Source: Streptomyces sp. NTH33 (GTDB lineage: Bacteria > Actinomycetota > Actinomycetes > Streptomycetales > Streptomycetaceae). Taken from it: DNA of 32,874 nucleotides. The notes under the pieces are model-generated. The model made no database searches and was not told the DNA's origin. It worked only from the letters and a program-made list of their open reading frames with translations. Made by a program: the position numbers and the translations under genes. The stretch spans positions 1-32,874 of the forward strand of contig NZ_POTZ01000018.1 in assembly GCF_003236365.1 (NCBI RefSeq), in the 5' to 3' direction. Numbering within the stretch: the stretch's first letter is position 1; every line of letters begins with the position of its first letter. Positions 12,025 through 20,600 of this stretch are shown piece after piece.

Positions 12025-13995
12025 TCAGATGCGGTTGTGCCCGGGACTGGCGGTGCCTCCGGCCCAGTCGAGAACAGCCCCGGTCCCGGTGACGAGCAGG
12101 GCGACCGCGGCGGTCCACCCGTTGCCGGTGAGGTCGTTGCCCGCGATGACGGCGCCGGTCGCGCTGGTGTGCGCGCTGATGCCGTTGACGGTGGCGACCG
12201 TGCCGCCTGCCTTGCGGATCTTGTTGCCGGTGACTGTGCACCGCACGGCGTTGGTCGACAGGCGGATCCCCGCGCTCGCGGCGCCGGCGATGTGGTTGTT
12301 GGAGATCAGGGAGTCCCCGCCGCCGCCGACGGTGATGCCGTGGTTGGCGGCCGTGCCGGTGATCGTGTTCCCGGTGACGGCCCCTCCCGGCGAGTCGGTG
12401 AGGTTGATCCCGTTCGAGCCGGACGCGGTGACCGTGCAGCCGCTGACCAGGGCATCGGTGCACTGGTTGACGTAGACGCCCGTGCTTCCGGTGGCCTCGA
12501 TGCTGTTCCCGGTGACGCCCGGTCCCTTGCAGCACTCGACCTGAATGCCGTTCGCGCTGCCGCTGCCCCGGCCGTTGACTGTGTTGCCTGTGATACGGAC
12601 ACCGGAGTGCTGGGCGGTCGCGTAGCCCATGACGCGGATGCCCGATTCGCTCGCCGCCCCGTCCACGACGTTGCCGGAGACGACGATCTGATCCGGGTTG
12701 AGGGAGTAGCCAGCGCTCGGGTTGGGGACCGTGAGCACGATCCCCGCCTTGGCGGTATTCCGGATGATGTTGCCCTCGATCACGGCGCGGCGCCAGCCGT
12801 AGCCGCGGATGCCCTCGGCCAGGGTGCCCTCGACCACGTTGCCGCGCACCGTGATGTTGTCGTAGTAGGTGCCCGCCGCGATCGTGTGGGAGCCGACGAA
12901 CCGGCCGAACGCGCCGAGCCGGTCGCTGGGGCCGCAGTAGCAGCCGATGATCTCGATGTTCTTGGACGGGGTGCCGTCGAACGCGCCGACGGGGCTGGAG
13001 CCGCTGACGGCGATGTCGATCTGCACGGCCTCGGAGGACTGCCGGGTGCCGCCAGGGGACAGGTCGGCGAAGCCCAGGAAGCGGCAGTTGATCGCGCGGC
13101 CGCCATCGACAGCGTTGAACTCCAGGGCGTGCGCCTGGGACGTGTTGAGGATCGTCACGTCCCGGACGGTGATGTTCCGGCAGTGGTTGAAACTCATCAC
13201 GTCGTGCAGGCCGCTGGTCTGGCCCGGGCCGGTGCCCGCGTTGCCGTCCCATGTGCCGCCCGCGACGGTGATGTTCGACCGCCCGTTGTAGCCGTTCCAC
13301 GCCTCGCTGGTGTTGGCGTAGTTGTGCAGCAGACCCCCGCCGCCGATCGCCTTGATGGTGGCGCCGTAGGCGTAGATGACCGTGTTGTCGTAGACCGTCA
13401 GCGCCTTGGCGGTGGCGTAGCGGCCGGGCGGGATGAGGACAGTGCCCCCGCCCGCGGGGCGGGCCGCGTCCAGGGCGGCCTGGAGGGCGGCGTAGTCGTC
13501 CGTGCTGCCGTCCCGTGCGGCGCCGGTGACCACGTACCAGCCGGGCATACCGGCGTTCATGAGCGCCTGGTCGGCGGTGCCCTGCGCAGCGTCGGCGGCA
13601 GCCTGCGCGGCCGCGGCCGCGGTATGTGCGGCAGCCGCGACGGCCTGCGCGTCCTCGGCCACGGCGGTAGCGGCGCTGGAAGCGTCGAGCGCAGTCGGGG
13701 CGATCTCACGGGCCGCCTCGTACCAGGTGACCGGGTTGCCGTGGGCGTCCAGGTACTGGTATTCGATCGCGCGGACGTCTGGGATGGTGAAGGTGCGGAT
13801 CGCCCCCGGCTGAGACGACGTCGCCGGGTTGGAGCGGAGCTCGCCAATCGGGGTGGTGCCGTCCGCCTCGAACAGTGCAGTGACCAGTTCGCCGGATCCG
13901 GCTCGGCGCACGTTGACGGGATAGTTCGGGATCACGTTTCCGGCGGTATCGGTGAGGACGGCAGCAGGGTTGCCACCGAAGGTGTACAGCGTCAT
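12025..13995 (-). CDS. Tail spike / tail fibre with pectate-lyase (right-handed beta-helix) fold
   Basis: The 656-residue protein has a virion-attachment-like N-terminus (about 1-100, MTLYTFGGNPAAVLTDTAGN), an alanine-rich helical stretch (about 105-145, AAAAHTAAAAAQAAADAAQ) likely to trimerise, and a beta-helix domain (about 155-640). The domain opens with DGSTDDYAALQAALDA and IPPGRYATAKALTV, typical of Pectate_lyase_3. Repeating ITVRDVTI, VSGNVVDG, ITGNTVNGRGSG and VTGNTITGTA units are parallel-beta-helix coils. It probably binds or depolymerises a surface polysaccharide of the host. Catalytic residues cannot be assigned from sequence alone. ATG at 13995; AAGGA lies about 12 bases before it, rather far. 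Confidence 0.85.
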   Translation of the reverse strand: MTLYTFGGNPAAVLTDTAGNVIPNYPVNVRRAGSGELVTALFEADGTTPIGELRSNPATSSQPGAIRTFTIPDVRAIEYQYLDAHGNPVTWYEAAREIAPTALDASSAATAVAEDAQAVAAAAHTAAAAAQAAADAAQGTADQALMNAGMPGWYVVTGAARDGSTDDYAALQAALDAARPAGGGTVLIPPGRYATAKALTVYDNTVIYAYGATIKAIGGGGLLHNYANTSEAWNGYNGRSNITVAGGTWDGNAGTGPGQTSGLHDVMSFNHCRNITVRDVTILNTSQAHALEFNAVDGGRAINCRFLGFADLSPGGTRQSSEAVQIDIAVSGSSPVGAFDGTPSKNIEIIGCYCGPSDRLGAFGRFVGSHTIAAGTYYDNITVRGNVVEGTLAEGIRGYGWRRAVIEGNIIRNTAKAGIVLTVPNPSAGYSLNPDQIVVSGNVVDGAASESGIRVMGYATAQHSGVRITGNTVNGRGSGSANGIQVECCKGPGVTGNSIEATGSTGVYVNQCTDALVSGCTVTASGSNGINLTDSPGGAVTGNTITGTAANHGITVGGGGDSLISNNHIAGAASAGIRLSTNAVRCTVTGNKIRKAGGTVATVNGISAHTSATGAVIAGNDLTGNGWTAAVALLVTGTGAVLDWAGGTASPGHNRI

Positions 13996-14012
13996 GGGGC
14001 GCAGGCGTCCTT

Positions 14013-14642
14013 TCAGTCGATCCAGTACGAGCCGGAGATGTCGACCCAGATCACGCCCGTCCCGCCCGTCACCTGCAGGCCGTCCTGGCTGAACCAGATG
14101 AGCGACCCCGGGCCGCCGAGCGACGACGAGGTGTTCTCGTCGAGGACCTCGAACCGGCCGACCCCGGTCATCGGATCCCCCGTCAGCGAGGCGCCGCCGG
14201 CCCAGACTCCCACCACCGCGGGCCGGCAGTCCGCGGGCACGTCCCCGACCTTGACGCCCGCCATGGGGAACGTGGTGCCGTCCGTGCGCTGGATCCGGCC
14301 GCGCAGGTGCACCTGCTTGCCGACCAGGCGGACCTGCGGGGCGAACCCGCCGGCCTCGTAGCCGCCCGCGAGCGAGACCGGCCGCCAGGCGGGCAGCGGC
14401 TGATAGATCGTCGCCCACACGTTGGCGGTCGCGGACGTCTTGATCCACAGTGATCCGTCGTCCGCACTGACCAGCGTGTGCAGCGGCGCCCCTGCGTATA
14501 CCCTGTCCCGCTCGGCCTGGTTGGTGACGTGCTGCACCAGGTGCGGGTCGATCGCTTGCGCGAGCGCGGCCAGGTCGCCGGGTGTGTTCGGTGCCTGCTT
14601 GCCACCGGGAACCGGCAGCTGCGCATATCCAGTGGTCGCCAT
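14013..14642 (-). CDS. Phage tail/baseplate protein, probably fibre-associated
   Basis: The 209-residue protein starts MATTGYAQLPVPGGKQAPNTPGDLAALAQAIDPHLV, the layout of many actinophage minor tail proteins placed just before the tail spike. A middle SLWIKTS-WATIYQPL segment and a C-terminal beta-rich part (VHLRGRIQRTDG, then VWAGGASLTG, VDISGSYWID) suggest a receptor-contacting or fibre-base domain. No enzyme motif is seen. It lies 12 bases after the preceding gene, inside the same operon. The exact role is inferred from position. Confidence 0.7.
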   Translation of the reverse strand: MATTGYAQLPVPGGKQAPNTPGDLAALAQAIDPHLVQHVTNQAERDRVYAGAPLHTLVSADDGSLWIKTSATANVWATIYQPLPAWRPVSLAGGYEAGGFAPQVRLVGKQVHLRGRIQRTDGTTFPMAGVKVGDVPADCRPAVVGVWAGGASLTGDPMTGVGRFEVLDENTSSSLGGPGSLIWFSQDGLQVTGGTGVIWVDISGSYWID

Positions 14643-14654
14643 GGCGGCCCCTTC

Positions 14655-15584
14655 TTACGAGAATGTGATGGTGATCGAGCCGCCCGAGACGGCCATGTAG
14701 TCGGCGCGGCCGGATGCGTAGATCGCCAGCCCGCGCGCCGAGCCGGACGCGAGCGCCGCCCGCCAGGCGGCGGGCAAGGTAGCGGTGCCCTTCGCGCCGA
14801 CCGACAGCCGCAGCAGGTCCTCGGGCCCGGCGCCGAGACTGAGCTGCCCCGACGGGGGCGAGGTGTAGCCGTGCAGGTACACGTGCAGCGGCCGCTTGCT
14901 GTTGACGCCGGAGCCGCGGCGGCGCGTGAACGCCACCGCCATCGACCTAACGGTCTTGCCCGCGCACGCATCGGCGATCCGCGTGCCGTAGAACCAGCCG
15001 CCCCGGCGGTTCCCGCGCCCGGTCCAGTCGCCCTGCATCGGAAAGTCGGCGTAGTCGTCCGGGCGGCCGCCGCGCCAGGACCCCGAGGACGTCGGGGAGA
15101 TCGTCACCGGGCGCGGTGTCCGCGGGCTCGGCGGCGGGGGCGGCGGCTCGGTCTGGAGGTCAAGGCGCCCGTACAGCTCGACCTTTCCCTCGGCATTCGT
15201 CCGCATGTACAGCGTGACCGGGCCCTGCCAGCCGGACCCGGCCGGCTCCATGGTGCCCCACCTCGCCGCCCGCACGACCTGCGCGTCGAGGGCGACCTCG
15301 GTCGCGATCGAGCGGATCGTGGCCTCGTTGGTGTCTTCCGGATCGTCGCCGAGCCGCCACAGCACCACCGGGATCGCGCCGCGCCGCACCGCCACGGTGT
15401 CCCCCGCCCGCCGGTTGCGGTAGGCGTCCGTACAGGCCACGTCGTACAGGTCCGCGCCCTGCATGGACAGGTTCACCGTGCCCCGGTCGGTGACGTCGGT
15501 GACCACCGCCGAGACGGTCTGCAGGCCGCCGCCGAGCGCGCCGAGCGCGGCCAGGTCCTTGCCGAACTCGTCACGGATCCCCAC
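14655..15584 (-). CDS. Minor tail protein
   Basis: The 309-residue protein has an N-terminal domain (about 1-85, VSAVVTDVTDRGTVNLSM, then DTVAVRRG, then VVLWRLGDD) resembling an OB-like tail-tip module. A central part includes the proline run PPPPPPSPRTPRP (about 148-160), and a C-terminal beta-rich domain with HVYLHGYTSPP may bind carbohydrate. The Pro linker suggests two independently folded parts. The start is GTG at 15584, immediately after the preceding gene's TAG, with AGGAGGAT upstream. Function is assigned by position between the DUF5047-like protein and the fibre proteins. Confidence 0.7.
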   Translation of the reverse strand: MGIRDEFGKDLAALGALGGGLQTVSAVVTDVTDRGTVNLSMQGADLYDVACTDAYRNRRAGDTVAVRRGAIPVVLWRLGDDPEDTNEATIRSIATEVALDAQVVRAARWGTMEPAGSGWQGPVTLYMRTNAEGKVELYGRLDLQTEPPPPPPSPRTPRPVTISPTSSGSWRGGRPDDYADFPMQGDWTGRGNRRGGWFYGTRIADACAGKTVRSMAVAFTRRRGSGVNSKRPLHVYLHGYTSPPSGQLSLGAGPEDLLRLSVGAKGTATLPAAWRAALASGSARGLAIYASGRADYMAVSGGSITITFS

Positions 15585-16727
15585 CTAGATCCTCCTTGTG
15601 CTGGTGCGGGTCTGGCAGGTCATCGACACCCCGCCGAGGGTGTAGGGGTTGGAGTCGATCAGGTGCCGCTCCCACGCCCCGTCCTCCACTTCGATCTCCA
15701 CCACGTCGCCCGGCTCGATCGCCGGGTTGCACACGGTGGGCAGGGAGAGCGTGGACTGCACGCCGAGGGAGTCGGCGAGCTGCGCCTGGGCGACGGTGTC
15801 GGCCTGCGGCATGCTCGTGATCAGCGGGGAGGTGTAGCGGCCGGTGCGCACCCGCACGCCGGGCAGGCCCAGGCGCTGCGGGGCGAGCGGATCTTCCACC
15901 GGGTCCGGCCCGGCGTAGGTCAGCGAGCCGGGGTCGTTGTCCCAGGCGTAGGCCGGACCCACCGGCGCGCTGCCGTCGCCGCCGTCACCGGTGACCACCC
16001 ACAGGTTCCGCAGGTTCTCGCTGCTCTCCTCCTCCGACGGCTCGGCGGTGGCCAGGGTCCGCGGGATCCGCCACACCACCGGCCCGTTCAGGGTCGGTAC
16101 CGGGCCGAATGTGATCACCCCATTCGCGTCGGCGTACACCTCGGCGCCCAGTGAGGCGGCGATGCCCGTGGACACCCCGGAGGTGTCGGTGCCGCCGGAC
16201 AGGGCCGCCCACCGGTCCTCGTCGACGACCCACGCGGGCAGCGGGGTCCCGGCGTCCACCCCGTCCCGCCAGGCGATCGCAGCGCCGGGCAGGGCCTCGC
16301 CCACCAGTACGTCGGCGCAGGCCTGCGCCGAGTCCGGGCCGATCGTGCGGGCGGTGGGCAGGTCCGCGCCACGGATGACGTCCTCACGGCCCAGCAGGTC
16401 CACCGCCACGCCCAGCGGGGTGCGGCGCAGCCGGTCGACGACGTAGCGGCCGGCCGGGATCCACTCCACCTCGCGGCGCGGCACCCCCAGCCCCTGAAAC
16501 AGCCTCACTTCGGTGGTGATGGAGTTGATGCCGTGCCTGCCGCGCGGCGCGTCCAGCAGCTCCACCGACGCCGAGTACCGGCACTCCGCGGTCCGGTCCG
16601 GGGTCACGCTCCCGGACCCGAACCGCGCCGGAGTCCACGTCTGCCCGCCGTCGTTGGACCACTCCGCTCGCACCGGCCGCCGGCAGTAGGCCAGCGCCTT
16701 CAGCGAGGCCGGGCTGATGGGCAGCAT
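15585..16727 (-). CDS. Minor tail protein (DUF5047-like)
   Basis: The 380-residue protein starts MLPISPASLKALAYCRRPVRAEW. It shows features I associate with DUF5047 tail proteins of Streptomyces phages: an N-terminal beta domain describing a director surface (RYSASVELLDA), WIPAGRYVVDRL near 95, and a C-terminal IEPGDVVEIEVEDG-WERHLIDSNPYTLGG segment. It is probably part of the tail tip or baseplate hub. Its ATG shares one base with the preceding TGA, so translation is coupled. No catalytic motif is seen. Confidence 0.75.
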   Translation of the reverse strand: MLPISPASLKALAYCRRPVRAEWSNDGGQTWTPARFGSGSVTPDRTAECRYSASVELLDAPRGRHGINSITTEVRLFQGLGVPRREVEWIPAGRYVVDRLRRTPLGVAVDLLGREDVIRGADLPTARTIGPDSAQACADVLVGEALPGAAIAWRDGVDAGTPLPAWVVDEDRWAALSGGTDTSGVSTGIAASLGAEVYADANGVITFGPVPTLNGPVVWRIPRTLATAEPSEEESSENLRNLWVVTGDGGDGSAPVGPAYAWDNDPGSLTYAGPDPVEDPLAPQRLGLPGVRVRTGRYTSPLITSMPQADTVAQAQLADSLGVQSTLSLPTVCNPAIEPGDVVEIEVEDGAWERHLIDSNPYTLGGVSMTCQTRTSTRRI

Positions 16728-17620
16728 CAGCCGATCGCCCCGTTCGTGGACAGCGCCGCGTACGAGGTGAAGGCCGCGGCCACGGCGTCGTAGGTGGCGA
16801 ACATGACGGCCAGGTCGTCGTAGGACCAGCCGGGCACGTACATCGGCTGGCCGGCCGTGTCCGGCCGCTCGATCGGCGTGATGGTGAACGTGACCGTGTA
16901 GCCGCCCGTGCTGCCCAGCTTGCCGGTGGGCTTCTCCGCCACCTGGTCGGGCACGAAGAACCGGTCCGGGGTCTGGTAGCCGGGCCGCACCTGGGCCAGC
17001 AGCACACCCGACCGGATCAGATCCCGGAACTGCTCGATCTGGTCGGCGAGGACGTCCACCGAGACCTGCTCGGACGGGGCGGCCGCCGTATCGTAGGCGA
17101 CCGCCGTATAGGGACTGCCCGACCGGGTGGCGGTGTCCTGCCGGCCGTCGCTGGTGGTGCCCTCCGGCGAGCCGAGCATCACCCGCATGGACAGGCCCGG
17201 CTCGTCCAGCGACTTCAGCCACAGGTCCCTCGTCTCCGCAGGCTTGGGTGCGGGCACCACCAGGCCGAGCGAGGTGGACGGCCCCCACCTGCCGTCCGCG
17301 TACAACGGGGTGGCCGTGTAGACGACCGCCACCCCCAGCGGCGCCTCGTGGTCGTAGGCCGGCCCCGCGCCTTCCACGGCCCACGCCGGATCCCCCGAGC
17401 GGACCGGGACCGGCGCGGCCGCGCCCGGATCCTGCCGGGTGATCCGAACCTTCATCACCTGGCCCGCTCCGGGTAGGGGCGCCGGACCGGCCAGGTAGTC
17501 CACAGACAGGTAGACGCCCGCCCACTTGGTGTCGACCACCGCCGTCAGCCAGCCCTCGGGGCTGGTGATGACGGCCGGCGGCGTGATCTGCGGAGCCGAC
17601 AGGTCCACGATCATCGGCAT
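16727..17620 (-). CDS. Distal/minor tail protein
   Basis: The 297-residue protein directly follows the tape measure gene, the usual place of the distal tail (Dit-like) protein. It starts MPMIVDLSAPQITPP and is beta-rich, with VRITRQDP near 60, a middle part with LADQIEQFRDLIRSG, and VTFTITPIERP near the end, where tail-hub proteins often carry a beta-sandwich. Two ATGs two codons apart (17620 and 17614) are possible starts. The gene begins four bases after the tape measure stop and ends in a one-base overlap with the next gene. Family recognition is weak; the call rests on position. Confidence 0.7.
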   Translation of the reverse strand: MPMIVDLSAPQITPPAVITSPEGWLTAVVDTKWAGVYLSVDYLAGPAPLPGAGQVMKVRITRQDPGAAAPVPVRSGDPAWAVEGAGPAYDHEAPLGVAVVYTATPLYADGRWGPSTSLGLVVPAPKPAETRDLWLKSLDEPGLSMRVMLGSPEGTTSDGRQDTATRSGSPYTAVAYDTAAAPSEQVSVDVLADQIEQFRDLIRSGVLLAQVRPGYQTPDRFFVPDQVAEKPTGKLGSTGGYTVTFTITPIERPDTAGQPMYVPGWSYDDLAVMFATYDAVAAAFTSYAALSTNGAIG

Positions 17621-17624
17621 GGGC

Positions 17625-20600
17625 TCATCCCTTCTTTCCAGACCGCTTGGCGCGGCGCACGTCGTCCAGAGCGCCGTCGACCCGGTCGTCCACGTAGGCG
17701 CGCAGCACCGTGCCGTCCTCCACCACCAGATACAGAGGCCGCCCGTCCAGACCGCCGGCGGCGGCCTGCCCGCTCGAGCCGGAGGTGACCGGGACGACTC
17801 CGGCCGGAACCGCGGCCGCACCCATCCGCGCGGCAGCCGACTCGATCGCCGGGCCCGCCGCGACCATGCCCGCCACCAGACCGGCGCCGAGGTCGGCGCC
17901 GGCCTGCGCGCCCTTCCTCGAGGGCGAGTGGGCGTCGATGCCCTTCTTGGAGCGGATCGCCTTCACGGCGTCCGCGCCGAGCTTGGCCATCGCATCCTGG
18001 ATGGCTTTCTCGTCGGCCAGCAGCCCCGTCAGGAACCCCTTGGCGGAAGCCTTCCCGGCGTCGTACATGGCGTCCGCCATCGTCCGCCCGTACGACGTCG
18101 ACAGCTTCGCCCCGGACTTGGCCATGGCGTTGAACTGCTTGATCTGGCCGGGCGAGGCACGGGAGAACATCCCGGCCAGCTCACTGTCCGGGCCCATCGC
18201 CACCAGCTGGCTGATGAGGTCCTGGGACAGGCCCCGCTTGGACAGGGAAGCGATCTGCCCCTGGAAGGACTTCACGGTGGCCTGCCGGGAGGCCATGCCG
18301 GACAGGACATCGTTGATGCTGCCAGCGCCGGCCAGGTTGGACAGCCCCATGAAGTCCGAGGCGGTCTTCGCCTGGTCGGTCGCCGCCTGCCGGGCCTCCG
18401 CGATCCGGCCGCTGATGGCGTCGCGCCGCTTGGCCATCACCTGCAGCTTCGCCGAGACCGCCGCGACGCGGACCGCCAGCACCTTCCCGGAGCCACCGGC
18501 CGCCCGCAGGTCCTTCGCCAGCTCGTTCGCAGCCTTGGCGATGTCCGCCGCCGACCCGGTCAGGGACTTGGTGAAGGCCTTCAGGTCCCCAGGGATTTCC
18601 TTGTTGGCCTTCGTGGCCGCCTTCACCCTGGCCGTCGCGGCCGCCGCGATGCTCTTGGCCTTCGTGGTGCCCTTGGCGAAACCGCGGGCGCCGATGCCCT
18701 CCCACATCCGCATGGAGTCGACGTGGTTGTACACCTCCGCGCTGCCGCTGCCGAACCGGACCAACTCGGGCCCACGCTCGCCGACCCACGCGACCTCGCC
18801 CGGGCGCGGCTTGCCGCCGTCGGCGTAGCCCTTGGCCGCGAAGCCATACCGGTGAGTGAACAGGGCATCGCGGTACGAGCGGGCACGCGCCCCGACCACC
18901 ACGCCGTCGCCACCGCGGCTCTCCACATTGGTGCCGTTGATCGTTCCGGCCGTGTGCCCGACGCCCGCGTTGGTGATGCCGATCATGAACGGGGAGCGCT
19001 TGTTCAGCACCCAGCCGGGCGGGGCCTGCGCGCCGGAGAACGCCATCGTTGCCCACCTGCGGTGCGGCTTCTGCCCGCGGATGACGGACTCGATGGCGCT
19101 CATGAACCCGGAGCAGTCCCACGACGGGTCGCCGTTGCCGCCCCACTGGTACGGCTTGCCGTGCTGGGTGCGCGCCCACGACAGGGCCGACTTGTAGCCC
19201 TTGCCGCCGATGCCGGCGGCCTCCAGCTTCTTGTCGGCCTCTCCGGAGAACCCCAGGATGGCCTTGATCACGCGTTTCGGGATGCCGGTGACCATGTCCC
19301 GGTACAGCGACGCCGAGCCGGAGATCTTGTCGATGAGCGGCTGCACGACCTTGTTCAGTCCGGCCTCGGCCGAGGCCTTGATGCCGTCCTTCAACCAGGA
19401 CACACCCGACTTGGCCAGGTCGACGGTCTTGGACGCCGCCGAGCCGACCCACCCGAAGATGCCGCCCTTGGCGAACCCCTCGCCCTGGAACGGGCGCAGG
19501 CTGCGGCCGGCCATGGCGGCCTTGTTGACCGCGAGCAGGCGGGCCCGCTCATACGGGTCACGCATCGCCTCGGACACGGCCACGCCCTCACCCCTGCGCA
19601 TGGGGACGAGCTGGTCGTCTCCCTGCTTGTATGAGGACTGCCCCGCCAGCACACCACCGCGGCCGAAGCCATCGGGGTGGAACTCGTCCAGCCTGGGCGC
19701 CCCGAAGGCGTCGGCGACCTTGTTCCACGTGCCGACGATGCCCCGGTTGTAAACAGTGTTGATGATGAAGCCGATGGGTTTCTTCGCCAGCTCGGACAGC
19801 TTGCCGAACTGCTCGCCGATGGTGTCCTTCGCAGTGCGGAAGGCGTCCGCCAGCTGCCCGGCGATCTCCTTGCCCTTGTTGATCGGCGGCTTCAGCCCCT
19901 TGTCGTACAGCCACGTGGCGACCGAGGCGATACCGCGGAAGGCGGGCGCCAGCGCCTCCTTCCACAGCCACGTGCCGGCGTCACCGAGCAGCGTCAGCGC
20001 TGTCTTGGCGAGGTTCACCGCGGGCTTGATGCCCTTGTTGTAGAGCCACAGGGCGAGCGAGACGATGCCGTCGACGACCGGCTTGAAGGCGTTCTTCCAC
20101 AGCCACGTGGCGCCAGCGCCCAGCGCGCGGACTCCGGCCATGACCAGGCCGAAGTACGTCTTCACCCCGGACCACCACAGGCCGAACAGCCACACGATGC
20201 CGTCGACGACCGGCTTGAACACCGACTTCCACAGCCACATGGCGACGGCGGCGACCATGGAGAAGTACAGCTTCACCCCGGTCCACCAGGCCTTGAAAGC
20301 GACCAGCAGGACCGTGACGATGATCGTGGCCACGACGCGGAAGACCAGCGACAGGGCGTCGAAGACGGGCTTGAGGACGGTGTTCCACAGCCACAGCGCG
20401 CTGTCCGCGATGATCGTCCAGGTGGTCTGGACGATGTTCCGGAACGTCTCCGACTTCTGATAGGCGATGACCAGGGCGGCGCCGAGGGCGACGACGGCGA
20501 TCGCGATCAGCACGAAGGGGTTGAGGGCCATCACGGCGTTCATGAGGGCCTGCGCGGCCGCCCACACTCTGGTCACCGCCGCGACGCCGCGCACGGCCAT

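Noticed and set aside
12200..13000. Many plus-strand Val/Asp/Ala-rich frames opposite the tail spike
   Set aside because: They mirror the Gly/Asn/Thr codons of the beta-helix gene and show no start signals or motifs.
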